A DNA stretch of 64,000 nucleotides from an uncultured Paracoccaceae bacterium (GCA_947501555.1 CANMWG010000005.1:1-64000), one strand, 5' to 3'; counted from the stretch's first letter, positions 16,327 through 25,623 are shown. Notes: generated by a model from the letters alone, not told the origin. A program made the numbers and translations.

Positions 16327-17483
16327 ACGGCGGCTTTCGCTGTCGGTGCGGTGTTCAATGCACCCAAGACCGCCTCAGTGTCGGCCCCCAAGATCGGTGA
16401 GGTCTTGCCAATTGGATTGGGTTTCCCGTCAAAGATGAGCGGTGACCCGAAGGTTTTGGTTTCCACACCGTTGGGCAAAGTCAGATCTTGTACATAGCCC
16501 ATATGTGCCACTTGAGGATCTGCCAATGCTTGGGAATATGTATTGATGGGGCTTGATGGAACGCCGGCTGCTGCAAAAGCATCCAGCCAATATTGGGCGG
16601 GCTGGGTTGCAAAAATCTTCTCTAGGATGACCAATAGTTCCTGTTGGTTGGCGGCTCTTTGGGTCGGGTTTGCAAAGCGGCCTTCGTTGACAAGATCCTG
16701 CCGCCCAACAACCTCACAAACCGAAGCCCATAGTTTGTTGTTGCCCGCTGCCATCCCAAAATATCCATCCTGCGCCTTGAAGGCCTGATAGGGGGCGTTG
16801 CGTGGATGGGCGGATCCCAATTTTCGCGGATCTTTTTCTGTGCCAAAATATTCGCTGGTTTGTAGCGCGCCAATCGCAAGGGTTGCACCCAGCATTGCAA
16901 CATCAATATGCGTTCCTTGACCTGTTTCCTTTGCGCTGTGAAGTGCGGACACAAGGCCATATGCGCCGTATAATCCGGATACGAAATCACACAAGGGAAC
17001 GCCGCATTTTACAGGTGCCCCACCTGGTTCGCCTGTAACGCTCATGACGCCAGCCATTGCCTGCATCGTTAAGTCAAATCCTCCTTCACGCGAACGTGGG
17101 CCGGATTGGCCGAATGCTGAGATAGAGCAGTATATCAACTGTGGTTTCAATTTGGACATCTCTTTGTATCCGATCCCGTTGCGACCCATCACGCCAGGGC
17201 GGAAGTTCTCGATCACGGCATCCGCAGATAGGATCAGATCGCGCGCGGCCTGCACGCCTTCATCTGACTTCAGATCAAGCACGATAGATTTTTTCCCACG
17301 GTTGATCGAAGCAAAGTTTTGCGAATATCCTTCTGAAATGGGTGGCCAAGACCGCATTGCATCGCCCTGAGCTCGCTCGACTTTGATCAGATCGGCCCCC
17401 ATGTCTGCCAGTAGCATCCCACAAAACGGCCCAGCGGCCACCTCACAAAATTCGATAATTTTAATATCTTTAAGAGGTCGCAT
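16323..17483 (-). CDS. CaiB/BaiF family III CoA-transferase
   Basis: A 386-residue family III CoA-transferase. Seen: IKIIEFCEVAAGPFCGMLLA, MGADLIKVERAQGDAMRSWP, AVIENFRPGVMGRNGIGY and LIYCSISAFGQSGP, in the family order. The start at 17483 follows AAGGACAAAAT; longer in-frame starts at 17501 and 17600 lack homology in the added part. It is the first gene of a tightly overlapping operon (CoA-transferase, crotonase, nitrile hydratase subunits, amidase 1) and has a 5' region of over 500 bp with one IclR-type operator. It probably forms the CoA ester of the acid end product of nitrile hydrolysis. Confidence 0.9.
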   Translation of the reverse strand: MRPLKDIKIIEFCEVAAGPFCGMLLADMGADLIKVERAQGDAMRSWPPISEGYSQNFASINRGKKSIVLDLKSDEGVQAARDLILSADAVIENFRPGVMGRNGIGYKEMSKLKPQLIYCSISAFGQSGPRSREGGFDLTMQAMAGVMSVTGEPGGAPVKCGVPLCDFVSGLYGAYGLVSALHSAKETGQGTHIDVAMLGATLAIGALQTSEYFGTEKDPRKLGSAHPRNAPYQAFKAQDGYFGMAAGNNKLWASVCEVVGRQDLVNEGRFANPTQRAANQQELLVILEKIFATQPAQYWLDAFAAAGVPSSPINTYSQALADPQVAHMGYVQDLTLPNGVETKTFGSPLIFDGKPNPIGKTSPILGADTEAVLGALNTAPTAKAAV

Positions 17484-17633
17484 ATTTTGTCCTTTTGACA
17501 TTACATCGTTAGACGCTGGCCAAGACTGACCAGCATAAAACGGTTGGGATTCATTTTTCAGGTGGCGAAATGGCCCGTGTGGGATTCTGAATAGGGGCAC
17601 TGCAAGGCCGGCCCGAATTTTGCTTATGACTAT

Positions 17634-17747
17634 TCAGCTTGGTCCACAGAGGGCATAAATGACCTTGCCCGCAGCCGCGTTACGCGCAGGCGGGCGGTTG
17701 CCCAGTTTCTTAAATGCCCTGAACGCTTTGATAGCAGGTTTATCCAA
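17634..17747 (-). pseudogene. Remnant of an IclR-type gene 5' end
   Basis: A 37-codon frame starts with TTG after a good AGGAG at the right spacing. Its protein begins LDKPAIKAFRAFKKL, which lines up with the start VDKAVVKAFSLLEIL of the intact IclR gene at 18817; the DNA also matches in GGATAAA and AAAGCGTTCAG. After about 15 residues the resemblance ends and a stop follows. It looks like the residue of a duplicated iclR start. It could instead be a real leader peptide. Confidence 0.4.
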
Positions 17748-17834
17748 AATTGACTCCTATAATGCTGAGGGCCACGTTTTTATAATATAGGCGCAGAAGG
17801 CTATGTCAATTTATTTTCTGTATTATGATCTTCG

Positions 17835-17851
17835 TTTCCGCAATGTGGAAA
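17835..17851. promoter_or_regulatory. IclR-type operator copy 2
   Basis: TTTCCGCAATGTGGAAA. Its 15-base core TTCCGCAATGTGGAA differs from the core of the copy at 23583 at two symmetric positions only. It lies upstream of the CoA-transferase/nitrile hydratase/amidase operon, 88 bp before the iclR-like remnant. Confidence 0.6.
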
Positions 17852-18040
17852 GATCGCGCTTTGAGGCAGGTATGATGTGCCAGATATTTCCGCCCGCATG
17901 GCAGTATGGGGAGTGCCCATGGTTTGCATTCGCTCGGCGGACCGCGACCGCATGGTCAGGTTTGCATCTATCAAAGAGTGGCAGCGCCTTTTCACCTAGA
18001 GGCTGTCGCCAGCTTTTGTTCGCTTCAAAGCTGTGGGGTT

Positions 18041-18817
18041 TCACATCTCGGGTTGATCTAATGCGTCCCAGACCGAGCCCGTGCAGCCCATGTTAGCAGA
18101 AATTTTCTCAGCGTATTCGATCAACTGTGGTGCGACAGCTTTGAGCTGTTTTTCAGAAACACGGCTTGCGGGGGCTGACAGGCCTATGGCACTGACGACG
18201 CGCCCTAACGCACACGATATTGGTGCACTTACCCCTATCACATCCTTACGCCATTCGCCTCGGTTCACGGCATATCTTTGCGAGCGGATTTTGCTGGCAT
18301 GAGTTAAGAATGCTTCTGGTTGCACAATTGTCTTTTCCGTGTGGGCGGTCGCGCCAGCCATGACATTGTAGATGACTTCATCAGTTTGATAGGCCAGCAT
18401 CGCCTTTCCTGTTGCGGTGCAATAGGCGGGCGCGCGTCCGCCTAGGTGCGTGTAGGCACGGACCGGTTCACGGCTTTCAATCTTGTCAATGTAGAGCACT
18501 TGGTTATCGAACAGCTCTGACAAATGAACCGTTTCGCCGGTTGCTTCAGCAAGCATCTGCATATATGGCCGCGCGACGTCACGCACGCTAACGCGAGAGA
18601 TGACCTGACTTCCCAGCTCCCACACTTTCAGGGATGCGGTGTAAAGAATGTCATTGGGTTTACGGACATAGCCCAACGTCATGAGCGTTTGCAGTAGGCG
18701 ATGGACATTGCTTTTACCGAGGTCAGCTTCATTGGCCAACTCTGTGATCCCCATTGGCGAGTTGTTTTTCGAAAGAATTTCGAGAAGGCTGAACGCTTTT
18801 ACAACTGCTTTATCCAC
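18041..18817 (-). CDS. IclR family transcriptional regulator
   Basis: A 258-residue regulator. The N-terminal winged helix-turn-helix is seen in VVKAFSLLEILSKNN, ITELANEADLGKSNVHRLLQ and LGYVRK; the C-terminal effector domain has VHLSELFDNQVLYIDKIESR and AYCTATGKAMLA, the usual IclR signature region. The GTG at 18817 follows GGAAAG; a TTG at 18832 is also possible. It lies between the amidase 2 operon and the CoA-transferase operon on the same strand. Four copies of one palindrome near nitrile- and aldoxime-related genes make it the best candidate for their regulator. The effector is unknown, perhaps an acid or amide intermediate. Confidence 0.9.
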   Translation of the reverse strand: MDKAVVKAFSLLEILSKNNSPMGITELANEADLGKSNVHRLLQTLMTLGYVRKPNDILYTASLKVWELGSQVISRVSVRDVARPYMQMLAEATGETVHLSELFDNQVLYIDKIESREPVRAYTHLGGRAPAYCTATGKAMLAYQTDEVIYNVMAGATAHTEKTIVQPEAFLTHASKIRSQRYAVNRGEWRKDVIGVSAPISCALGRVVSAIGLSAPASRVSEKQLKAVAPQLIEYAEKISANMGCTGSVWDALDQPEM

Positions 18818-18841
18818 GGATTCTTTCCACAATTTAAAAAT

Positions 18842-18853
18842 CCCTAAGTAGGG
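18842..18853. promoter_or_regulatory. Short palindrome before iclR
   Basis: CCCTAAGTAGGG (arms CCCTA and TAGGG) lies 25 bp upstream of the GTG start. It differs from the shared IclR-type palindrome. It may be an autoregulatory site or chance. Confidence 0.25.
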
Positions 18854-19004
18854 TTGAATTCATATTTTTGTCAATCTTCTAGATCGTGGGCAACGGTGCG
18901 GTTGGCGCTGATGGATTGCGGCTCTCCCAAAGGATTTTGAGATATATCAAAGCGTATCCTGTGAACACGACACCCCGGAAGTGTCCCTTGCGGCAGAGGT
19001 GGCA

Positions 19005-20396
19005 CTAGGAAGATTCCAAGTGAGCCAGCGCCGCTTCGACGGCCGCAGCTGCGCGGAAGGCCAGTGCATCTTGGTGCTTGGGCGCGATGATCTGAATGCC
19101 AAATGGCATGCCTTTGTGATCCAGCCCCGAGGGAACCGAAACGATCGGGCAGCCCATCAAGGACAGAGCCCAAGTCACGGCGTACCAGCCCACATAATCG
19201 ACCACTGGCTCACCGTTGATTTCAGTCGGAAAGGGTACCCCAACAGGAAAAGGGGAAACCGCGGTCGACGGGCAAATGAGGATATCATAGGTGTCAAAAA
19301 GTTTTTGAAATTCTTTAAAAACAACTGTGTGGGCCGCTTTGGCCTTGGCGGCTTGAGTAAAGGTTAGGTTCTCAGCCAAGGCCAGATTGTTACGGACATT
19401 CTCACCCAGCTTGTCGCAATCAGCCCCGCCTAGTTTGTAAGCGCGTGCATAAACATCCATGACCCGAATGGATTTGAAGATTTCTGGGGCTGCCGATAAA
19501 TCAACGCCCAAGGGCCCCACTTTCTCGAAGCAGGGAGACAGAGCTGAAACTACATTTTCAAAAGTTTGCTGAATGCCATGTTCCAAGGTAGCCAATCCAA
19601 GATCTGCTGAAATGCCCACTTTGAGCGCCCCCATATCAATCAGAGTTAGCACCGTCTTGTTTGACAGAGGGGCGGCGCGTGGATCGTCTAATGCGTCACC
19701 TTCAATGGCGGTCATACACAGGGCCGCATCTGCGACTGACCGTGCCATTGGACCTTCGGTCCAAAGAGGCGAATGGCCAACAGCCAATGTGCTGCAGGGC
19801 ACACGTCCTGGTGTTGGGCGCATCCCAACGACGCCACAAAAAGACGCAGGAATGCGCAGGCTGCCACCAAAATCCGAACCAATGGCCAGCGGTGCCATGC
19901 CACAGGCGACGGCCACTGCGGATCCACCCGATGATCCTCCGCTAGTAAGGTCTGTATTGTGGGGGTTGCGCGTGGCGCCGAACACTTTGTTAAAGGTGTT
20001 TGCCCCAGCACCGAATTCAGGGGTGTTGGTTTTTCCCAGAATGATCGCCCCAGCATCGCGCAGCCGTTTAATGACCGCAGCATCGAATTCGGGGATATGA
20101 TCTTTGTAGTGGAGCGAACCGTAGGTGGTGGCGAGACCCTTTGTTTCGATCAAATCCTTGATCAAAACCGGCAAGCCAAAAAGCGGGGGAAGCTCAGGCA
20201 AGGTAGGGCGCGCCTTGTCCATTTCAGCGGCCTGTTGTCGCGCATCCTCATAGCAGGTTGCAACGACCGCGTTCACTTCGGGGTTGCGAGATTCGATCCG
20301 CGTGATGCAGCTTTCTAACAATGCGGAAACGCTCAAAGAGCCTTCTTCAATCTGACGACGTGCATCGACAGCAGATAGATCGCATGGGTGTGTCAT
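19005..20396 (-). CDS. Amidase (amidase-signature family), amidase 2
   Basis: A 463-residue amidase with the Ser-cisSer-Lys triad: Lys80 in LPVLIKDLIETKG, GGSSGGSAVA at 153-162 and nucleophile Ser179 in GSDFGGSLRIPASFCG. It is clearly a paralog of amidase 1 at 12885, alike through the whole length including AITWALSL/AVTWALSL and the C-terminal GIQI segment. The ATG at 20396 follows GAGGAAATCA; an upstream extension was rejected. It lies downstream of dctPQM on the same strand, so import and hydrolysis of an amide appear linked. Confidence 0.92.
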   Translation of the reverse strand: MTHPCDLSAVDARRQIEEGSLSVSALLESCITRIESRNPEVNAVVATCYEDARQQAAEMDKARPTLPELPPLFGLPVLIKDLIETKGLATTYGSLHYKDHIPEFDAAVIKRLRDAGAIILGKTNTPEFGAGANTFNKVFGATRNPHNTDLTSGGSSGGSAVAVACGMAPLAIGSDFGGSLRIPASFCGVVGMRPTPGRVPCSTLAVGHSPLWTEGPMARSVADAALCMTAIEGDALDDPRAAPLSNKTVLTLIDMGALKVGISADLGLATLEHGIQQTFENVVSALSPCFEKVGPLGVDLSAAPEIFKSIRVMDVYARAYKLGGADCDKLGENVRNNLALAENLTFTQAAKAKAAHTVVFKEFQKLFDTYDILICPSTAVSPFPVGVPFPTEINGEPVVDYVGWYAVTWALSLMGCPIVSVPSGLDHKGMPFGIQIIAPKHQDALAFRAAAAVEAALAHLESS

Positions 20397-20535
20397 TGAT
20401 TTCCTCACGCCACGGGACAAGCCGCAGTTGTCATTTGGTGCATGTTTGGAGAAAGGTGTTCGAAAGAGTCCGGCGGTCCGAACTAACTGCCCAAGTATCC
20501 TAAAGGCAAACTGTGTTCGGGCCGCCGGACTGTGG

Positions 20536-21819
20536 TCACCTAAACCACAAGATTGTTGACGGCATGAAGGCGATCGCAAAGCAAATCAAGATCAATGCAA
20601 CGAAGGCAGGTATGGCGCGCACCGCAATCCGCATGAAGGGCTCCCCACTCACCGCCGATGCGGCAAATAGGTTAATCCCCACGGGTGGCGTAATGAAACC
20701 AACTGACAGCGTAGACACAACAAAAACGCCAAAGTGCACCGCATCAAATCCAAGCTGCTGACCAATCGGGTAAAGGATTGGCATGATCACCAGAATAGCC
20801 GCGATTGGTTCCAACAAGCAGCCGATGACCAACAGCATGAGGACAATCAATCCAACCGACACCACAAAGCTCGCTTCGAAAGAGGTGAAGACTTCAACAA
20901 TCGTGCTGGGCACGCGCAAGATCGCAAGAACTTCGGCAAAGAGGATCGAGAAGGCGATGATTGGGGCCAAGATCCCCGTCGTGCGTGATGCGGCTGTGAA
21001 GATATCGCCAATCGCGCTGAACTTGATTTCCCGCGCCAAGAAAAGTTCGACCAAGAACACATATCCGACCGCCACTGCCGCCGCTTCTGTGGGCGTGAAA
21101 AAGCCCCCATAAATGCCGCCCAAAATGACCACAGGCGCGCCAAAACCATAGCGGGCCTGCCACAATGCCTTAAGCGCAGTGGGACCGGAAAAGGCGGTGC
21201 GTTCACTGGCGCCCCAAACCCCAAATCTGCACACAAAATAGTTCGCAACACACAGGCCAAAGGCAATCATAAACCCAGGCAGAATACCGGCGACAAACAG
21301 ATCCCCAACAGAGGTAGCCGTTGCGATACCGTAGATGATAAAGATCAGGCTAGGCGGCACAATAACCCCCAAAATTCCACCCGAAGCCGCAAGAGAGGCC
21401 GCATAGCTTGGATCATATCCTTTGCGTTTCAACGCGGGCACCATGATCTTACCAATGGTGGCCGTGTCCGCCGAGCTAGAGCCGCTGGTTCCGGCAAAAA
21501 AGAAACAGCCGAAAATGGTAGCCATGCCCAATCCGCCACGCAACCAACCCACAAGAGCTTCGCCCAAGTTGATCAAATCCCGTGCGATACGCCCGCGCGA
21601 AATCACTTCGCCAGCCAGAATAAACAACGGCATCGCCAGCAACGCCCAGCTGTCGAGGCTGGCAAAAAGGGTCGTGCTGAGGCTGCTAAGGGAATAGGCG
21701 CCGGTCAGCGTCATCAAGGACAAAGACCCGACAGCCAGTACAACAAACAGCGGCAAACCTATGACCAGGTGAATGACCATAAGCGTGATAACAATCCCTG
21801 CGATCTGAGAATTATCCAT
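20536..21819 (-). CDS. dctM: TRAP transporter large permease, DctM type
   Basis: A 427-residue membrane protein with about twelve hydrophobic segments, the ion- and substrate-translocating subunit of a TRAP transporter. Seen: FVVLAVGSLSLMTLTGAY, LLAMPLFILAGEVISRGRI and GTSGSSSADTATIGKIMVPA, a signature loop of DctM. Its start is 2 bp after the dctQ stop. The operon order dctP-dctQ-dctM-amidase 2 suggests uptake of an amide, nitrile or the parent acid, driven by a sodium or proton gradient. Confidence 0.93.
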   Translation of the reverse strand: MDNSQIAGIVITLMVIHLVIGLPLFVVLAVGSLSLMTLTGAYSLSSLSTTLFASLDSWALLAMPLFILAGEVISRGRIARDLINLGEALVGWLRGGLGMATIFGCFFFAGTSGSSSADTATIGKIMVPALKRKGYDPSYAASLAASGGILGVIVPPSLIFIIYGIATATSVGDLFVAGILPGFMIAFGLCVANYFVCRFGVWGASERTAFSGPTALKALWQARYGFGAPVVILGGIYGGFFTPTEAAAVAVGYVFLVELFLAREIKFSAIGDIFTAASRTTGILAPIIAFSILFAEVLAILRVPSTIVEVFTSFEASFVVSVGLIVLMLLVIGCLLEPIAAILVIMPILYPIGQQLGFDAVHFGVFVVSTLSVGFITPPVGINLFAASAVSGEPFMRIAVRAIPAFVALILICFAIAFMPSTILWFR

Positions 21820-21821
21820 GG

Positions 21822-22352
21822 TTATATTCCTCCGTGGCCGGCGGCTTGTGAGGCCAATGGGCTAAAATGATCGGGTGCAAATCGGCGGCCCAAGCGTTGG
21901 GTAATGCGGATGATCATAAGACCCCAACCCAACGGCAACGCCAATTGTGCCCAAGACAGGTTCACCGGCAGGGCATGCATGCGGATATTTGCCATTTGTT
22001 GAATTTGCATCAGCTGGATGGAATAGAAAATGACAGCGATAGACACCGCTACACAAAGCAAATCGATGTAGGTTTCGAGGATCTTTCGCGCCTTCGTTCC
22101 CAGCCGGTTGGGGATCAGGTCAATGCGGATGTGCTCATCATGACGAAAGGCTTCGGCAGCGGCGAAATAGGCAAAATAGACGAAAGCATAACGCGCCGTC
22201 ATCTCGCCCCACGTCGTCGAATGCGCAAAAAAGTAACGCATTGCAACTTCACTGATAATGATCAGAAAGAAATACGCATAGGCAAGAACGATGAACCATC
22301 TAATGAAAGGTCCATCAAAAAATCGGAGCACGCTCCATAACGTCGAATTCAT
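21822..22352 (-). CDS. dctQ: TRAP transporter small permease, DctQ type
   Basis: A 176-residue protein with four hydrophobic segments. Seen: FIVLAYAYFFLIIISEVAMR, TTWGEMTARYAFVYFAYFAA followed by FRHDEHIRIDLI, the conserved polar loop of DctQ, and LSWAQLALPLGWGLMIIRI near the end. It is the scaffold subunit for DctM. It lies between a strong hairpin at 22376 and dctM. Confidence 0.92.
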   Translation of the reverse strand: MNSTLWSVLRFFDGPFIRWFIVLAYAYFFLIIISEVAMRYFFAHSTTWGEMTARYAFVYFAYFAAAEAFRHDEHIRIDLIPNRLGTKARKILETYIDLLCVAVSIAVIFYSIQLMQIQQMANIRMHALPVNLSWAQLALPLGWGLMIIRITQRLGRRFAPDHFSPLASQAAGHGGI

Positions 22353-22375
22353 GTTTTCATCTACTTTTCTGGATG

Positions 22376-22401
22376 AAGCACCCGGAAAAATCCGGGTGCT
22401 T
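22376..22401. terminator. Intra-operon hairpin after dctP
   Basis: AAGCACCCGG-AAAAAT-CCGGGTGCTT, a perfect 10-bp stem. It lies between the binding-protein gene and the permease genes, where partial termination or mRNA protection would raise binding-protein yield over permease. Confidence 0.75.
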
Positions 22402-22412
22402 GCAGTATTTGA

Positions 22413-23471
22413 TTAGGCTTGAAGCTCTAGAATTTTATCAAAGGATTCACGGCCGAAGGCATCTTTCAGGCCATCATATTCGCTGCGCTGGTGGCCCATT
22501 GCTTCGATCCAGACATCTTTTTCGCTATTCTGAAGCTGAGTGACTTCGATGCCGGAATCCTGCCACAGCTTGACCATCGCCTCATTGGCTTTCAGCTGCT
22601 CTGCGCGTTGGAAGGCATAGCTTTCGCGGCCCGCGCGCATGATGGCTTCCTGAATGTTGGCTGGCAAACCGTCAAACCAGCGCTTGCTCAGCGTGGTGAT
22701 GTGGCAGTTGAAGTTCAGCTCATACAGTGTGGCACTGGCAAGCGTTTCGTGGATTTTTGTCGCTGTAAGCGGGCCAAGTCCCACGCTCAATGCGTCAGCT
22801 GCACCTTGTTGCATGGCTTGGTAGGCTTCGCCCCACGCGATGGATACTGGGCTGGCAGAAGTCAGTTTAAACATCACATCTTCCACGCGCGTGCCGTTGG
22901 TGCGTACTTTCAGGCCGGCCAGATCTTCGGGTGTCTTGACAATGCGGTCGACCTTTTTGCTAACACCAAGCACGCGGAAACCTGCGTTGGCCCACATGCC
23001 GGGCACAACTTGGAAACCATTAGAAGCGGGCAGGGACAAGAAGGCGGAATCGCGGAAGCCTTCCTTTTGGATCGTGTCTTCGAATTGCTCATTCGACGCG
23101 AAGAGATATGGGAAGTCCAAAATGTTATAAACTTCGGAATAGTTCACAAAGTTCCCAGTAGACAGCTGGCAGCCCTGAATGGCACCTGTCAGCACTTTTT
23201 GTGGCAACACGTTTTGGCCGCCCAAGCTGCCTGCCTCGTGAATATCAACGAACAATTCGCCCTCTGCATATTCTTCCGCGGCGGCCTTAAACTGGGCCAA
23301 GCCAGTGATCATATATTCTTCGGTAGCAGCACCAAATGTGTGGCCGAACGTCAACGTATGATTTACGGCTGCGGATGCCCGTGTAATCAGCGCAGGTGAC
23401 GCAACTGCAAGCGTACCGGCTGCTGTGGTGTGTTTTAGAAATTTCCGTCTTGTGAAGGTATTAGCGGTCAT
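22413..23471 (-). CDS. dctP: TRAP transporter substrate-binding protein, DctP type
   Basis: A 352-residue periplasmic binding protein. The N-terminus MTANTFTRRKFLKHTTAAG has a Tat signal (RRKFLK) followed by an alanine-rich hydrophobic segment ending near ITRASA. Typical DctP features are LKVRTNGTRVEDVMFKLTSA with the conserved Arg that binds a carboxylate, and SVGLGPLTATKIHETL. A Tat-exported DctP is common in this transporter class. The start at 23471 follows GGGAG. A binding Arg would fit an acid, but amides or related compounds are possible. Confidence 0.92.
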   Translation of the reverse strand: MTANTFTRRKFLKHTTAAGTLAVASPALITRASAAVNHTLTFGHTFGAATEEYMITGLAQFKAAAEEYAEGELFVDIHEAGSLGGQNVLPQKVLTGAIQGCQLSTGNFVNYSEVYNILDFPYLFASNEQFEDTIQKEGFRDSAFLSLPASNGFQVVPGMWANAGFRVLGVSKKVDRIVKTPEDLAGLKVRTNGTRVEDVMFKLTSASPVSIAWGEAYQAMQQGAADALSVGLGPLTATKIHETLASATLYELNFNCHITTLSKRWFDGLPANIQEAIMRAGRESYAFQRAEQLKANEAMVKLWQDSGIEVTQLQNSEKDVWIEAMGHQRSEYDGLKDAFGRESFDKILELQA

Positions 23472-23841
23472 TGCGAGACTCCCTGGCTGGATTTTATGCC
23501 GCAATCACATCGGTGAGAACGGCGGTTATACGACTCAAAGCTTTCACTAGGCTCGGCGTATTGTCAATTTTTTTAGAAGAGCATTCTACATTGCAGAATA
23601 AATTCCAATACCGGCCCATTTTCCTTAGAAATCGTGCAATTTCCTTGCACAAGTGATCGGGAATTGGGCGGAAATGAATTGTTTTGCTGGTTGGTCGTTT
23701 CTCATTTTTCAGGTGATCTGTTCGAAAGTGTTTCTTGAAACCGCCCTGTCAGGTCGGCCTTCAAAGCGGTAACATTAGACGTCATATGACGTCTGACGCC
23801 GGTCTTTTGGGGTTGGATGCGCCGCATAGTTGCCATAGAAA
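23472..23841. other. 370-bp region upstream of the dctPQM-amidase 2 operon
   Basis: No gene is visible. It holds the IclR-type operator at 23583-23599 and AT-rich DNA that should contain the operon promoter on the minus strand, and the downstream end of the TauE gene's transcript. GTCATATGACGTC near 23780 is a small palindrome of unknown meaning. Confidence 0.6.
23583..23599. promoter_or_regulatory. IclR-type operator copy 3
   Basis: ATTCTACATTGCAGAAT, a 17-bp inverted repeat with one mismatch between arms. It lies 112 bp before the dctP start codon. It differs from the copy at 12766 at one position. Confidence 0.65.
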
Positions 23842-24588
23842 TTATAGCCCCCGCGCGATGCACAGAACGCCGGCAAAAAACACCAGCCCAAGGGCAAACC
23901 GTTCAACCAGTTTGGCATTCAAGTGAATGTGGAGACGTTCCCCTAACCCCCCCCCGATCAGCGCAGGCCCCAACAGGACCACAGCCAACCAGAAGGTTTC
24001 TAGCTGGATTTTCCCGCTCAGAAAGGCCGTCACAAGAGAGACACAGGCAAGAAGCGAAAACGTGGTAATGAGCATCGCGCGACGTTGCTTTTTGGGCATC
24101 TCTAGTTGGCCCATAAAATAGATCGTTATGGGCGGTCCGGGCATGCCGACGCTACTGCTCATCACACCGGCCAACATGCCACAGGCCACATTCGCGGGCC
24201 CCGTCGCGCGGATTTTAATCGCGCTTGGGAAAAACCCCAAGAGACTGGCGGCAGCAATCACGCAAAATCCCATGATAAGCAAAACAATCTCCGGATCTGC
24301 ATAGGCCAGCACCAACATCCCAAGAGGCGCTGTCAGGATGCCACCGAGTGCCAGTTGCCGCAAAAGGGACCAATCCAATTCGGCATTGAACTCAAAAGCG
24401 GCCGGCACCCCAAGGAAAACTTGCAGCAACAAAACGATAGTCACCAGTTGCTGTGGCGGTAAAAGCAACGACAACAATGGGGCACCGATCAGCGCAAAAC
24501 CAAATCCGGTGAGCCGCCTTGCGGCAGAAGCAATCATAACCACAAGACCTGCGGCCATGATCACACTTATGGGTTGGGACAATAGCAC
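23842..24588 (-). CDS. TauE/SafE (TSUP) family anion exporter
   Basis: A 248-residue membrane protein with seven or eight hydrophobic segments and the TSUP repeat motif: RRLTGFGFALIGAPLLSLLL in the first half and GMLAGVMSSSVGMPGPPITI in the second. Family members move sulfite, sulfoacetate or other small organosulfur or carboxylate anions. The start is GTG, 6 bp after the nitrilase stop, so it is the last gene of the TAXI-permease-nitrilase operon. It may export an acidic or sulfur-containing product of nitrile hydrolysis. Confidence 0.88.
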   Translation of the reverse strand: MLLSQPISVIMAAGLVVMIASAARRLTGFGFALIGAPLLSLLLPPQQLVTIVLLLQVFLGVPAAFEFNAELDWSLLRQLALGGILTAPLGMLVLAYADPEIVLLIMGFCVIAAASLLGFFPSAIKIRATGPANVACGMLAGVMSSSVGMPGPPITIYFMGQLEMPKKQRRAMLITTFSLLACVSLVTAFLSGKIQLETFWLAVVLLGPALIGGGLGERLHIHLNAKLVERFALGLVFFAGVLCIARGL

Positions 24589-24594
24589 CGGACT

Positions 24595-25623
24595 CTACCC
24601 TGCCGTTTCTGTCTCGTGAGCACAGGATGTCTCGACCTCGTGCGACGTCCGTTTGCTTCTACCGGAAAGATGCAGCGGCGCTTGTCGTTCACGGTTTACC
24701 TCTACGCGGAAAACATCGTGGCGGTTGTAGTAGCCCGCCATGTCGTGGTGCTGCTTCAACTCAGTTAGCATTGGAATGTCCACATCGGCGATCACCAGCC
24801 CTTCGGTGCCGCACAATGTACCACCCAAGGCGGCACCATCAGGGGCCACAATCATCGACGCCGCGCCAACACATTGACGCAACATCGCCTCCGCTGAGGA
24901 ATCGCCGTCGCAGATGGCTTGAATGCCAGCATCATCAAGGGCAGCGGAGGACACTACTGTAAACGTCTTGGCCTCAAAGCTATGTGCTGCCGCGCGCACG
25001 CGAATGGCTTCGGACAGATCGTAGGGTGCGCCGCCGGCGGGATCGCGGAAGGGCCAAATAGACGGGTAGGAGGCGCAGTGGATTTGTTCCCCTTGGGCCA
25101 TCAAAGCATAGCGCGCCAGCGGGTTGCCGTTCTCGCCGCAAATCAAGCCGCCAACACGGCCAAAGGGCAGCTCTTCGACGGTCAAACCATTGCCGTCACC
25201 GCGGCTCCAGACCAGCTTTTCATAGAAGGTCGGCACCAGCTTGCGGTGGTGAATGCGAATTTCGCCCTCTGCATCAATCAAGATTGCACTGTTCCAAAGA
25301 CACCCTTCGGAATAGCTGGCCCGTTCTGAGAACCCTAGCCAAACAGCAATCCGCGCATTGCGCGCTGCATCGCGGGTACGTGCAATTTCGGGACCATCAA
25401 TGCGCAATGAAGCTGCTGCAAAACGCGCGAATTTTGCGTGGGCATCAATCGGGCGCAGGTATGCATGCCAGATTGGAAAACCGGGTAGAAAGCTCTCTGG
25501 GAAGGCCACAAGATCAGCGCCATCTTTGCTGGCAAGATCAATGTAACGGAGTGTTTTTTGTACACCAGCTTCCAAATCAAAGAAGGTTGATGCGAGGTGG
25601 ACAGCCGCAAGACGAGTGCTCAT
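24595..25623 (-). CDS. Nitrilase (carbon-nitrogen hydrolase)
   Basis: A 342-residue enzyme of the nitrilase superfamily with the Glu-Lys-Cys triad visible: Glu43 in LVAFPESFLPGFP, Lys128 in IHHRKLVPTFYEKLVW and Cys162 in GGLICGENGNPLARY. These neighbours match true nitrilases (nitrile to acid plus ammonia) better than amidases or ureidopropionases. It is cytoplasmic, with a somewhat variable C-terminal tail rich in Thr/Glu. It sits between a TAXI TRAP permease and a TauE exporter in one operon. With oxd1 under the same LysR-type element it would complete aldoxime to nitrile to acid. Confidence 0.9.
   Translation of the reverse strand: MSTRLAAVHLASTFFDLEAGVQKTLRYIDLASKDGADLVAFPESFLPGFPIWHAYLRPIDAHAKFARFAAASLRIDGPEIARTRDAARNARIAVWLGFSERASYSEGCLWNSAILIDAEGEIRIHHRKLVPTFYEKLVWSRGDGNGLTVEELPFGRVGGLICGENGNPLARYALMAQGEQIHCASYPSIWPFRDPAGGAPYDLSEAIRVRAAAHSFEAKTFTVVSSAALDDAGIQAICDGDSSAEAMLRQCVGAASMIVAPDGAALGGTLCGTEGLVIADVDIPMLTELKQHHDMAGYYNRHDVFRVEVNRERQAPLHLSGRSKRTSHEVETSCAHETETAG

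Larger units (their letters stand above)
17484..18040. other. 557-bp region upstream of the CoA-transferase operon
   Basis: No intact gene of normal length is visible. It holds the decayed IclR-type start at 17634-17747, the palindrome at 17835-17851 and an AT-rich stretch around 17775-17830 that may contain the promoter. Short open frames on both strands between 17801 and 18096 have no recognisable protein features and partly overlap the iclR 3' end. Confidence 0.6.

Noticed and set aside
17801..18096. Open frames on both strands between the IclR gene and its operator
   Set aside because: They have no recognisable domains or ribosome-binding sites, and overlap one another and the iclR 3' end.
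18871..19173. Possible short gene between amidase 2 and iclR
   Set aside because: Several frames are open around 18880-19000, one being antisense-like extension of the amidase region; none shows a start signal or a family.
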